Of a DNA stretch of 64,000 nucleotides, positions 18,265 through 27,610 are shown in pieces. A program made the translations under genes and the position numbers. A model generated the notes under the pieces. It saw only the letters and a program-made list of their open reading frames with translations, was not told where the DNA came from and did no database searches. The stretch is from Leptospira sp. GIMC2001. GTDB taxonomy: Bacteria; Spirochaetota; Leptospiria; Leptospirales; Leptospiraceae. Numbering within the stretch: position 1 is the stretch's first letter; each line of letters starts with the position of its first letter. The DNA lies in contig NZ_CP115468.1 in assembly GCF_028462125.1 (NCBI RefSeq), positions 2,597,559 through 2,661,558 of the forward strand. Direction: 5' to 3'.

Positions 18265-20526
18265 TTATGGGAGTTGTTGTGGAAGTATATATTCTCCCAC
18301 AATTTTTACCTTACTTGCCTGATTTACAAGCTCTAACAATTCCTTTTTAAGCTTAGGGCCAACATTTCCCAGAGGCCATAAATTATTGGTATTCATTGGA
18401 TCTTGGATACGATCATAGAGTTCAAAAATTACACCTTCTCTAGTCGGTATATAAATGAGTTTGTATCTGCTATTTTGAATCGATCGATGCTTGGAAAATG
18501 CGATAGTTTCACGATAATTGCGATCCGTGATCATAATTTGATAGTCTTCTTCGACAACAACTTTATGCATCATCATAATATTTGGATACGGAATTCTTTG
18601 TTTTTGAAAAAACTGATTCCCTCTATCCGAAAACCAAATTCCTGTTTCGGAATAAACGGATCTGTCTTTCTGTAAAACAGAATCTTCCGTCGAAGCAATT
18701 AAGGATTTACCGGGTTTTGCAGAAGTCATTGGAATATTCAAATATTCCAATATAGTTGGGTATAAATCTATAGAAGAAGTAATCCCTTTGTAATCTTTCG
18801 AATCGACATGAGCTTCTAAATTATTCTTATTATAGCTTTTTGGATATTTGATCAATAGAGGAACTTTTGTAACTACTTCGCCACGCAAATGCTCTCCATG
18901 ACCTTGACCATGAATATCTTCATAGAGTGCCTCTCCATGGTCTGCAGTAAGGATTATGATCGACTCATCATACAATCCGTTCTCTTGAAGAAAATGAATC
19001 ATTGAACCAAACTCATCATCATAGGCATGTATTGCTGAATCAAAAACCCCGCGTATCTGTTGAATTTCAATTTGATCTGGTTTGGAATCGGCTGAAGGAT
19101 CTACGAATTTAAAATACTTGTATTTGCCATAGTATTCAGAATTGGTAAATTTTTTATAAAAAGGATAAGGTGGCGTGTATGGGAAATGCACTACCGAGGA
19201 AAAATTTACAAAAAATAAAGGGGATGTGGAATTCTTTCGTATCAGAGATTTAAAATTTCGCAGAAGACGTGAACCGTCGCCTAGATTAGACAAGCCAGCT
19301 ACTTCGCTAAGGTATTCACCACCGAATAAATATGATCCTGTAAGTATTGGCAAAAGAAAAATCTGAGAATCTAAACCTCGCTGTGTTGTAAGAATCTTTG
19401 CATTGAAATCTGGACAAAAAATTTCATCGAAGCCAAAATTTGCTCTTGGGAAAATATCTGCGGCAAAATTACCTAATACAATAGATCGATATCCTTTTTT
19501 CTTTAAAATTTGAGGGATTGTTGGAAATCGAGGGGTTCCAATATTACGTTTCTCAGATGGAGCAGGAAACATATCTCGAATTCCATGTGACATGGAGTAT
19601 TCACCCGTCAATAAATCTGCCCAACTTGGGAAAGTTCTCGGAATTGTTACATGGTGATCGTGATAAACAATTGAGTCACGTGAAAACTTATCTATATTAG
19701 GTGTAATCTGTCGATCTCCAGAGATAAAACCAAGTCTGTCATATCGAAGACTATCACTTGATAGAATAAAAATATTTGGAGATTTTGGATCTTGATTAAT
19801 GAAAAATTGATTGGTCTTGAAATAAAATATTTCCCAAATAATTGGAAAACTAAAAGCAAATATTGGAATTAATAGTAAATATGCGGTAGTCTTGAATTGT
19901 AATCTATTCCAATAATTACTTGCAAAGGGAATAAGAATCATCACAGAAATCAAACCAAGTGGGCTATTATAGAAATGGAATCCAATAAAGCTCAATAAAG
20001 CAAAAGTCAAAAATGCGAATTGTTTGGATCGATTTTCAAAAGCTGAGAATAAAAAATGACAAAGCAAAACGATTGCAAATAGCCAAGTTAAACCGAGAAG
20101 AATATAGGGCGATACCCAATCAGTCAAAAAATGCAAAATCCCAATCAATGAAGGATATCTAATATAAAAAAATTCTCCATACAATTGAGGATAGGTAATT
20201 ATGGAATGAAATAATAAATTTATCTGCAAGGATATAAACAGAATCCAAGCAAATCGCTTTTTGATCTTCAAGGACTCGGTAAATTCACTAATAAAATAAC
20301 TCAATATACAAGAAAAAGCTAAAAATATAATCAATATTTTCGAATAGGAAATTAAAATTACGACTATAAAGTCGCCTAATATCAAACTGATGAATTCTGC
20401 AACATCCACTCCCATAATATGAAAGGATGTGTTCAATAGAAGAGAAAGAACGAAAACAATTGCACACCAGATTGCACCCATATTATAGGGTTTGTATTTT
20501 TTAAAAAATTTCAGAATTGGTTGCAT
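18265..20526 (-). CDS. Membrane sulfatase-superfamily enzyme (phosphoglycerol/phosphoethanolamine transferase-like)
   Basis: 753 residues. The first 240 residues hold about seven membrane helices; the rest is an alkaline-phosphatase-superfamily catalytic domain. Motifs: SSDSLRYDRLG (first metal site), HVTIPRTFPSWADLLTGEYS, where a Thr or Ser takes the place of the sulfatase Cys, and ILTADHGEALYEDIHGQGHGEHL (second metal site with His residues). The architecture resembles LtaS/MdoB/EptA, which move phosphoglycerol or phosphoethanolamine onto envelope glycans or lipids. No substrate can be assigned. Confidence 0.82.
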   Translation of the reverse strand: MQPILKFFKKYKPYNMGAIWCAIVFVLSLLLNTSFHIMGVDVAEFISLILGDFIVVILISYSKILIIFLAFSCILSYFISEFTESLKIKKRFAWILFISLQINLLFHSIITYPQLYGEFFYIRYPSLIGILHFLTDWVSPYILLGLTWLFAIVLLCHFLFSAFENRSKQFAFLTFALLSFIGFHFYNSPLGLISVMILIPFASNYWNRLQFKTTAYLLLIPIFAFSFPIIWEIFYFKTNQFFINQDPKSPNIFILSSDSLRYDRLGFISGDRQITPNIDKFSRDSIVYHDHHVTIPRTFPSWADLLTGEYSMSHGIRDMFPAPSEKRNIGTPRFPTIPQILKKKGYRSIVLGNFAADIFPRANFGFDEIFCPDFNAKILTTQRGLDSQIFLLPILTGSYLFGGEYLSEVAGLSNLGDGSRLLRNFKSLIRKNSTSPLFFVNFSSVVHFPYTPPYPFYKKFTNSEYYGKYKYFKFVDPSADSKPDQIEIQQIRGVFDSAIHAYDDEFGSMIHFLQENGLYDESIIILTADHGEALYEDIHGQGHGEHLRGEVVTKVPLLIKYPKSYNKNNLEAHVDSKDYKGITSSIDLYPTILEYLNIPMTSAKPGKSLIASTEDSVLQKDRSVYSETGIWFSDRGNQFFQKQRIPYPNIMMMHKVVVEEDYQIMITDRNYRETIAFSKHRSIQNSRYKLIYIPTREGVIFELYDRIQDPMNTNNLWPLGNVGPKLKKELLELVNQASKVKIVGEYILPQQLP

Positions 20527-20739
20527 GTTGAATTTAGATTATGACCAAGATAAAATTGAGAGTTTTCTAATCAAGGCAAGTCTATCTGGGATCAAAGCTC
20601 ACAAATCGCGATTACTACGATTTCTCGTGAGAAAAAGCTGGGAAATATTCCCCTCCCAGCAGGGTCTACATAAGGAGAAACATCTATGAACAAACTTTAG
20701 ACAGATTTGACATAAATTTTCTTAAAAAATCGAAGTAGA

Positions 20740-21606
20740 TTAATGTTTTTTTTTCAAACTATAATAAATTCTCACGGACCCAACCCAAAAGAAGTTTAAA
20801 AAAATAATAAAACCGATCCCGAAATATCCTGCGATCAGTATTTTATTCCGAGAACCAGCCGACCAATAAAGGAAAATCGGGCTATCTACAGTTTTGATTG
20901 GTTGAATATTGGATTGTGAATTGGTCCTTGATTCCTTCAATCCACCAAGAAAAATTTTGCGAACATTATGTGGAACTTGATATCCGCCACGAATCCCATT
21001 ACTCGTATCCGAAAAGCATTCTCGATTCGAATAATCTGTGGATGCACAAATTGCCCAAGCAGCAACAGATTCTCCCTCTACATAGTCGATGTCAACAATG
21101 GGAACGAGTACATAATGAACGGGAATCGCTTGTCCAGAACCGCCAGGTCTTTGGGATACAAGCCTTGTATCTGTAAATTCAACTGATCTATCTAATAACA
21201 ATTTGGGTTTTTCGAATTCAAAAACTTTTGCCAATGGGAAATAAATTGCTTCTCTTACTTGAATTCCCTCTACAACAACTCGATTCGTTAAAACTCCAAT
21301 AAAATCACCGAGAACAATCATTCCAACTGCTGCACCAGGAATTGACAAAAATCCAGCAAATAGAATTCCGTAACCAAACTTATTGGCAAGATACAGACTC
21401 AAAAATAATAACGGAATCACAACTAGAACCAAAAATAAAATTGTAACTTGAAATCCAGAAATCTGTCCCAATGGAATAAATGAAAAACTAACTGTATTTA
21501 TAAGTAGACATCCCATAAAAATCAATGTCCATAAAGGAGGATCAGGATTACTAGGATTTCTATCGCCCCGACTTCTGTTTCGAGTTTCTACAAAATAAGA
21601 TACCAT
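20740..21606 (-). CDS. Uncharacterised membrane protein, last gene of a three-gene operon
   Basis: 288 residues. About three hydrophobic helices lie at 26-45, 53-75 and 80-103, then a soluble segment of about 140 residues with HYVLVPIVDIDYVEGESVAAW and three Cys, and a final helix near 257-280 with a basic tail. The soluble part is probably periplasmic. I do not recognise the family. The start is one base after the stop of the preceding gene, so translation is coupled. Confidence 0.7.
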   Translation of the reverse strand: MVSYFVETRNRSRGDRNPSNPDPPLWTLIFMGCLLINTVSFSFIPLGQISGFQVTILFLVLVVIPLLFLSLYLANKFGYGILFAGFLSIPGAAVGMIVLGDFIGVLTNRVVVEGIQVREAIYFPLAKVFEFEKPKLLLDRSVEFTDTRLVSQRPGGSGQAIPVHYVLVPIVDIDYVEGESVAAWAICASTDYSNRECFSDTSNGIRGGYQVPHNVRKIFLGGLKESRTNSQSNIQPIKTVDSPIFLYWSAGSRNKILIAGYFGIGFIIFLNFFWVGSVRIYYSLKKKH

Positions 21607-21607
21607 A

Positions 21608-22720
21608 TCAGTCTCTCACTCTAAAACTGCTAATCATAGATTGCCAGTTTTTTTCCATTTCTTCTGATTCTGATTCAGGATAAGAAATTGATAAAAAGAT
21701 ACCCTTATTCTTTTTCCAATAGTAATGTTCGCGAATCATTATTTTCTGGCTAACTCCGAACTCATCTACTGTAACAAGACTTGATTCGTAGCCAGGAGCC
21801 TTTTCTTTTCTTCTGAATTTCAATTCTCGAGTGGTAGCTGAATTGATTCCTCGCTTAACATCCCACAAGCGAAAAAAATTATCGACGTTAAAAATTCCTT
21901 TTTTCTGAAAACACGTACCGATAAAAAAAATAATCTTCTGCGACTTAGCATGCAAAAGTCCTTGATTTGCCAATTCATACTTTTCATCCATGTCATCCTT
22001 AATGGATAAAACGTTCTCGTTTTGAGAATCTTTTTGCTTATCATCTCTCTTGAGAATTTTATAAAGCCTCTGATACCGAAAGGAATAGTCTTCATATATT
22101 CCTGTTATATCTTCCGGATTTTTAACGTATTCCCAAGACAAATCCAAAGGCACCTCGATTTGGTAAGAAAATGCCTTAGATTCTAAAAATAATTTATTTT
22201 CATGAATGCAACCATAAGGATCTGTAAGTATTTCGATTTCTTGATTCTTGTCTGAATTGGCTTGCAATAGTCGATTTTTTAATTTTGAAATATCCTTGTT
22301 CGATGAAGTCTTGGATGCCAATCGAGAAGCATTGATTCTTATACAATATTCAATACCGTTCAATAGGTGAATCGCTGGAATCCAGTGACCGTTATCTGCA
22401 AGCGCTGTTGCTTCTCTATATCCCAAATAGATATTATTTAGAGTAGGAAATTTCTGTCGGTAAGACTCATCTAACAAATATGTTGCGGATCCGTCATTTT
22501 TTAATTTATAATTTCTTCCCCAATCATCCTGTTTGACAACAAAATACGGTTTAGATTTAGAAATAGTCTGAACTCTATTAAAGAATCTTTCTTCTTCGGC
22601 TGAGGAAGTAGCGATCCAAGGTCTGCGTAGAAGTGGATCCGATTGGGCTTCCATTGATTTCCAGTCAGTTTGAATTAGAAATGGAAATAAAAGAATTATC
22701 CATTTCTGTAAACTTTTCAT
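21608..22720 (-). CDS. Uncharacterised exported protein, middle gene of a three-gene operon
   Basis: 370 residues. A signal peptide of about 25 residues (KSLQKWIILLFPFLI, then MEAQ) precedes a globular mature protein without further membrane segments, rich in Lys, Asn and Ser. A stretch near 225-260 is highly charged. No family is recognised. The start overlaps the preceding gene's stop (ATGA), and the following membrane protein starts one base after its stop, so the three are one translational unit. Confidence 0.7.
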   Translation of the reverse strand: MKSLQKWIILLFPFLIQTDWKSMEAQSDPLLRRPWIATSSAEEERFFNRVQTISKSKPYFVVKQDDWGRNYKLKNDGSATYLLDESYRQKFPTLNNIYLGYREATALADNGHWIPAIHLLNGIEYCIRINASRLASKTSSNKDISKLKNRLLQANSDKNQEIEILTDPYGCIHENKLFLESKAFSYQIEVPLDLSWEYVKNPEDITGIYEDYSFRYQRLYKILKRDDKQKDSQNENVLSIKDDMDEKYELANQGLLHAKSQKIIFFIGTCFQKKGIFNVDNFFRLWDVKRGINSATTRELKFRRKEKAPGYESSLVTVDEFGVSQKIMIREHYYWKKNKGIFLSISYPESESEEMEKNWQSMISSFRVRD

Positions 22721-24117
22721 ATAGGAGGATATTTTGTTTTTAGAAAATTTAAAGTTAATGTAAGAATCCGAATCATTTCTTTGCGAAGGGGTTCTTCTTT
22801 TACTTTTGATACTAAATTTTTTAGATTCGTAAGTACCAATTCATAATCTGGAGCATTCATAAATGCCTTTTGGATATGAGGCCAAGCCATCTTGACCAAC
22901 TGCAAAAGTTCTGGGGATCCTTTACGTAACTCACCTGCGGCACGATCCAAGGAAATTTTAACCCAATGATAAGAGACTACTTTTCCTTTTAAATCGTTGA
23001 TATTCAATCGATCATATTTCGTTTTCGATTCCATCTGTTCAACTATACTATCCCAAGAAACCGCCTCCCCCTTTACTTCTTTGAGATGATTACTCCTTAA
23101 GCTAACAACGACTCGCGTAAGATCATCTGAAGATGCAAGCCAGGATTGATATCCCGAGTTATCCTGCTTCGCTTGATAAGAATTCACTTGTTGCAAAATA
23201 TTAAAGAAATCATTCACACGAAAATTTTCAATCTCTGGCTCGATAGTAGGTTCTGGTTCTGAATAATCTACTTCTTCCTCGGATCCATGCCCCAGAATAT
23301 CTCCCAGATCATCTAGAACACCTGACTCATGCGGATCATCTAGTTCCTCTTCAGATTCGGGTTCCTCGAAATCAATATCTTCAATATCTTCTAAAACATC
23401 GTCCGAATTGACGGCAATATCTTGAGCCGGAGGAGAATGATTTTCTTCAATCTCGGATTCTACAACGATTTTTTCGCCACTAAACTCATCACCAAACAGA
23501 GTATGCAATTCCTGAAGAAATGGGTCTTCTTTAAAGACTCTAACCGGTGCTGGTTTGGATTCTGCTTTTGGATCGGCTCCAATCATCGCAGGACTTGCAG
23601 CAGCTGCAACCATCAAACCTTGAGGCTCAACAACTTCTCCTGTTGCGATATTCTCCAAGACTACCACATTATTTTGGTTAGTAAAACGATGTCCTGCTGG
23701 AAATTGATAGCTAGTCATCTCCAGGATCTCTTCAGTAACTCTTTCAAATTCGCGATTTGGAGAACTCGATAATTTCTTTATTTCGGAAGCTTTAAACTTA
23801 TCTTGAATAGCAGGCAGTGCTTCTAGAAAATTCTTATTTAAATATGCGGACAATTCGTCCTTGGATACTTCAAGAATCTCGGCAAATTTTGGAATATTTT
23901 GAAAGAACTGATCCACATTCTTGACATTTGATGCCATGAATGATTTCAAATTTTTATGGAGCTGATCAGTCTTTGCCGGTTGATAGTTTTTGGATTTGCA
24001 GAACCTTTTGAAAATCTCCAAATGAGCATGGAAGTAGGATAAAAATTCTCCATACGGTGTAAAAATATACTCTCCACTGGAGTTTTTCTCTATTGATTTC
24101 TTAATTGCGTCGCTCAT
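22717..24117 (-). CDS. Uncharacterised cytoplasmic protein with acidic linker, first gene of a three-gene operon
   Basis: 466 residues, no signal peptide or membrane helix. Two helical regions (about 1-175 and 300-466) flank an acidic, disordered linker (about 215-295) that is mostly Glu, Asp, Pro and Ser. The C-terminal region has long amphipathic helices. No named family is recognised. It heads the operon that continues into an exported and a membrane protein, which hints at a cytoplasmic partner of an envelope complex (inference). Confidence 0.7.
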   Translation of the reverse strand: MSDAIKKSIEKNSSGEYIFTPYGEFLSYFHAHLEIFKRFCKSKNYQPAKTDQLHKNLKSFMASNVKNVDQFFQNIPKFAEILEVSKDELSAYLNKNFLEALPAIQDKFKASEIKKLSSSPNREFERVTEEILEMTSYQFPAGHRFTNQNNVVVLENIATGEVVEPQGLMVAAAASPAMIGADPKAESKPAPVRVFKEDPFLQELHTLFGDEFSGEKIVVESEIEENHSPPAQDIAVNSDDVLEDIEDIDFEEPESEEELDDPHESGVLDDLGDILGHGSEEEVDYSEPEPTIEPEIENFRVNDFFNILQQVNSYQAKQDNSGYQSWLASSDDLTRVVVSLRSNHLKEVKGEAVSWDSIVEQMESKTKYDRLNINDLKGKVVSYHWVKISLDRAAGELRKGSPELLQLVKMAWPHIQKAFMNAPDYELVLTNLKNLVSKVKEEPLRKEMIRILTLTLNFLKTKYPPI

Positions 24118-24222
24118 TATGATTCTTGGAAAAGATGCATTCTAAGGCATTAACGGTCAAATAGTTTTCCTTTTTATTCCTTAAGAATTGACAATAGAAC
24201 CCGAACGCAGAATTTTGAATCA

Positions 24223-24492
24223 ATGAACCGATTCCTTTCGATCACTCTAGTGCTTTTTCTTTCGCTTTTCATTTTTCAATGTCAGACCAGAGACGATGAT
24301 GCTCTTGACAAAGCGGTATTTACATACGCACTTCTATGCGAGGGTGGAAGCCTGGCTGCCTGTCAGCAGGCCTGCGCCGATCGATATCCAAATGTCACTG
24401 GTGAAAATTTCACAGCGGTCGATAGTTGCCTCTCAAGCTGTTCGAGCAATTGTAATATTCAAAATATCTTCGTCTTAATCGAAGCTCAATAA
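24223..24492 (+). CDS. Small cysteine-rich lipoprotein
   Basis: 89 residues. Lipoprotein signal: NRFLSITLVLFLSLFIFQC with the lipidated Cys at about 20. The mature part has eight more Cys in an ordered set (LLC, AACQQAC, SCLSSC, NC), so it is probably disulfide-rich. Family not recognised; the spacing is not obviously that of the other Cys-rich protein at 4.2 kb. The 3' end overlaps the convergent rsmE gene by 18 bp. No strong ribosome site is seen. Confidence 0.65.
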   Translation: MNRFLSITLVLFLSLFIFQCQTRDDDALDKAVFTYALLCEGGSLAACQQACADRYPNVTGENFTAVDSCLSSCSSNCNIQNIFVLIEAQ

Positions 24493-25209
24493 ATTATTGT
24501 AATGGTTTATGCTTGCAATAAAGATATAAGCCGTTTCCATTCTTAAGATCTCTTCTCCTAGTCGATATGCAGGTAAATTTATAGCCTGCATCTTACCAAT
24601 TTCTGAACCAAATCCACCTTCTGGACCTATTATCGCAATCTTGTTTCGAACTTTTGAATGATCGAAGGACACTTCACTCCTAGGATCGAGAATATAGAAA
24701 TTCTCTTTTCCAATCTTTACAACAAGATCTTCCCAATCTTTATAAAGAGTAACATCTGGCAAAAACATACGCTTAGATTGCGTTGCAGCCTCAGCCAAGA
24801 TACGTTCTGTTCTCTCTAAGGAAAAATCCAATCGAACCGATCTTTCAAAATTGCAGAAATGGAATTCTGTGACTCCCAATTCTGTTCCTTTCTGTAAAAG
24901 CCATTCTAATCTATTGCCTTTTGGAATCGCACCAGCTAATATAGACTTGTTCTTCTGTTCTAATTTATCTGTCAGAATTCCTGCAGGAATTAATTTTTTA
25001 GAACCTACATCACATAAATATGTATAACTTCTCCCATTTCCATCGCGTATTTCTATGTATTTATCTGCGTTAAAAAGTCTGAGACTCTTGAGGTGGGTAA
25101 TTTCAAAACCAGTCAATTCATCAGCAGGCGTGGGGACAAAATTTCTACGGAAAAAAAGGACTGTCTCTAATTTTTGAAGTTTGTCTCTTTTAGCGCCCAA
25201 GGTTGTCAA
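24475..25209 (-). CDS. rsmE: 16S rRNA (uracil-1498-N3)-methyltransferase
   Basis: About 244 residues from a TTG overlapping the preceding gene by 20 bp; the true start may be slightly downstream. RsmE is a SPOUT-fold, SAM-dependent enzyme that methylates U1498 of 16S rRNA. Seen here: an N-terminal PUA-like domain (FRRNF, HLKSLR), ERSVRLDFSLERTERILAEAATQSKR and the knotted SAM site IIGPEGGFGSEI with LGEEILRMETA at the end. These are the classical family blocks. Confidence 0.92.
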   Translation of the reverse strand: MTTLGAKRDKLQKLETVLFFRRNFVPTPADELTGFEITHLKSLRLFNADKYIEIRDGNGRSYTYLCDVGSKKLIPAGILTDKLEQKNKSILAGAIPKGNRLEWLLQKGTELGVTEFHFCNFERSVRLDFSLERTERILAEAATQSKRMFLPDVTLYKDWEDLVVKIGKENFYILDPRSEVSFDHSKVRNKIAIIGPEGGFGSEIGKMQAINLPAYRLGEEILRMETAYIFIASINHYNNLLSFD

Positions 25210-25981
25210 CCGAATAGATGGCTGGATCTGTCTTCACTGTTGAATCTAGTTCACTAATTTCTAATATTCCAATATTTCCTGTATTCAAATCCAACATTTC
25301 CAATCGTGCTGCTAGTTCTTTTGTTGTAGTCCCAGAACTGGTTTTCACTTTTACTGGTGCGTATTTTATATTCAATGATTTGGATAAAACTCCATCGCGG
25401 TCATGGAAATCAATTCTAAATGGACGAAGTTCATCCTTGGACATCAATAGCACTAACTTCTTATATTCATAAGTTATAATTGGCTTCATACTTACTCTCA
25501 AGTAAGTCTTGGATGCGATTTCCATCTCACCATTCATGATTGGATCGTAGTTAGCCTGATATAGATAACCAGAAAGATCTACATAAGAGAAACCCGAATT
25601 CTGAAAAATCTCATATTTTTCTTCTTCTGCTTTTCGAAACATCTTAGATGAGAGAGAGTTGAATAAATAAATCCTATCCCCCTCATCCAATGAAAGCAAT
25701 TTTGTCTCAAGACCTCTGCCCTTTCTCTCCATCAAATAAAGAGAATTGCCGTCATTGCGAAACAAACTCACTTTCCAAGTTTCACTCTGTCCGTTTCTAC
25801 GAATTAGAACCAAATTTGCTTTGGTCAGTCCATTGCCGAGATTGAGTTCCTCATCCAAACGAGCTAATATTTCTTGAGCATTTCGCGAAGCAACCTGTGC
25901 TTGCAGAAAACTCGAAGAATCAGTCATAAATAATAGAACTGATATAAAAATTATTCGAATGGACAATAGGAATATTCGCAT
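25190..25981 (-). CDS. Outer-membrane lipoprotein-sorting (LolA-like) protein
   Basis: 263 residues with a signal peptide (hydrophobic stretch to about 22, then FLQAQ). The mature part matches the LolA-like fold: NAQEILARLDEELNLGN at the start, then repeated beta-strands such as YLMERKGRGLETKLLSLDEGDRIYLFN, SFSYVDLSG-type and YEYKKLVLLMSKDELRPFRIDF. Proteins of this kind carry lipids or lipoproteins across the periplasm, often beside an RND-type exporter; none is next to it. It overlaps rsmE and lies 12 bases after guaB on the same strand. Confidence 0.75.
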   Translation of the reverse strand: MRIFLLSIRIIFISVLLFMTDSSSFLQAQVASRNAQEILARLDEELNLGNGLTKANLVLIRRNGQSETWKVSLFRNDGNSLYLMERKGRGLETKLLSLDEGDRIYLFNSLSSKMFRKAEEEKYEIFQNSGFSYVDLSGYLYQANYDPIMNGEMEIASKTYLRVSMKPIITYEYKKLVLLMSKDELRPFRIDFHDRDGVLSKSLNIKYAPVKVKTSSGTTTKELAARLEMLDLNTGNIGILEISELDSTVKTDPAIYSVDNLGR

Positions 25982-25993
25982 CTTATTATATAC

Positions 25994-27523
25994 TTATTCT
26001 ACTCTCATTGTAGGTGCAGTATAAGAATACAATCCATGAACAGAACCTTGTAGCTGTGCTTGTTCTGATCTTTTCTCAAATCTCAATTCCCCAGCATAAA
26101 GAGATTTATGCAATGAAGATAGAGAACGAATGCCCATATCCTGGAATGATTGCTTGAGTCCTTGAATCAGATATGGAATAAAATTCAAAACACTTCCGCG
26201 ATCAACCACGGTTCCCGAAACGCCTTGAGCGACTTTGATTTTCTGGTCTTCCGAAAAATATCTTTTCGCTCCGCCAGTTTTCATTGCTTCCATACTTGCC
26301 ATTCCGCGGTATTTCTTGAGTCGAATCCCATTCTCGTAGAAATAATCACCAGGAGCTTCTTTTGTTCCAGCAAACATAAATCCCATCATACAAGTTGATG
26401 CACCGATTGCTAGAGCATTTGCCATATCACCAATGTTAGATATTCCACCATCAGCAATGACTGGAACCCCAAATTGACTCGCGTAAGCCGCTGTCTGATA
26501 GATAGCTGTTGCTTGAGCACGACCAACAGCCATTGTATCTTGAGTAATGCAAATCGAACCAGGTCCCATTCCAATCCGCAGTCCATCTGCACCAGCATCT
26601 ATAAGATTTTTGGCTTGGCTTTTGGTAACTACGTTTCCTGCAATTACATCTAAATCTGGAAACTTCGATTTTATATGTTTTATCATATCGATCTGATAAC
26701 TTGAGTTACCTTGGGCAGAATCAATAATGATAACATCAACTCCCACTTTTACCAGTTCATCGACACGCTCTCTCGATTCGGGAAGAGTTGATACTGCAGC
26801 TCCCACTCTCAATCGCTTGTTTGCATCTTTAGAAGCAAATGGATAGTCTCTATTTTTTTTGATATCACTTCTAGACACAAGGGATACCAATTTTCCTTGC
26901 TTATTGATGATTGGTAATTTACCTTTTTTACTTTTCTTAAGGATGTCATTTGCCTCAAGCAGACTAATTCCTTCATATGCTGTGATGAGTTCTGTCGTCA
27001 TAACAGAACCAAGATTGAGATTTCTATCTCTTTCGAAGTCAACATCACGATTCGTAACCATTCCAATCAACTTTGAGTTAGGTGTTCCATCTTCTGTAAT
27101 AGGAATTCCACTAAAGCCGTGGGATTCTTTTATTAGATCTAGATCCGCAATCTTATTATTGGGGCCTAGAACAATTGGATCTGTTATAAATCCGTTTTCA
27201 TAACGTTTAACTTTTCGAACTTCTTCTACTTGGCTATCAATCGTATTATTGTAGTGAATGATTCCGATGCAACCCATAAGAGCCTGAGCGATCGCCATGT
27301 TTGACTCGGTCACTGTATCCATGGGTGAACTGATCAGCGGTCTCTTGATCGTAATATTTCTACTGAACTTCGTCTCCAGATCTACATCTGCTGGATTGAA
27401 ATCTATGTATCCTGGAAGAACCAGAAAATCTCGATAGGTCAAACCGACATTAAGACGAGAAAAAAGTTCCTCTCCCGAGAGTCCGTCCAGAATTTCGGGT
27501 TGTTTTTGGCTAGAATTTGACAT
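25994..27523 (-). CDS. guaB: IMP dehydrogenase, eukaryote-like type
   Basis: 509 residues. It oxidises IMP to XMP, the committed step of GMP synthesis. Features: [10 protein letters not shown] near 65-74, two CBS domains about 110-225, [33 protein letters not shown] cut around catalytic Cys325, VIADGGI, and the flap [10 protein letters not shown]. Several blocks match the animal enzyme from memory ([22 protein letters not shown] after the active Cys, and FEKR near the end) better than typical bacterial GuaB. Ribosome site AAGGAAAA precedes the ATG. Confidence 0.96.
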   Translation of the reverse strand: MSNSSQKQPEILDGLSGEELFSRLNVGLTYRDFLVLPGYIDFNPADVDLETKFSRNITIKRPLISSPMDTVTESNMAIAQALMGCIGIIHYNNTIDSQVEEVRKVKRYENGFITDPIVLGPNNKIADLDLIKESHGFSGIPITEDGTPNSKLIGMVTNRDVDFERDRNLNLGSVMTTELITAYEGISLLEANDILKKSKKGKLPIINKQGKLVSLVSRSDIKKNRDYPFASKDANKRLRVGAAVSTLPESRERVDELVKVGVDVIIIDSAQGNSSYQIDMIKHIKSKFPDLDVIAGNVVTKSQAKNLIDAGADGLRIGMGPGSICITQDTMAVGRAQATAIYQTAAYASQFGVPVIADGGISNIGDMANALAIGASTCMMGFMFAGTKEAPGDYFYENGIRLKKYRGMASMEAMKTGGAKRYFSEDQKIKVAQGVSGTVVDRGSVLNFIPYLIQGLKQSFQDMGIRSLSSLHKSLYAGELRFEKRSEQAQLQGSVHGLYSYTAPTMRVE

Positions 27524-27610
27524 AATTTTCCTTATACCTACTAGAGTCTGAATTAAAAATGTGGTGGCAAGAGAATTTCAGAATAAGAAGTTCCGATACT
27601 TATAAATGGA

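Noticed and set aside
23422..23772. 116-residue plus-strand frame
   Set aside because: Antisense to the acidic-linker gene; composition follows the repeat codons of the real gene.
26859..27203. 114-residue plus-strand frame opposite guaB
   Set aside because: Antisense to conserved CBS domains; no independent coding evidence.
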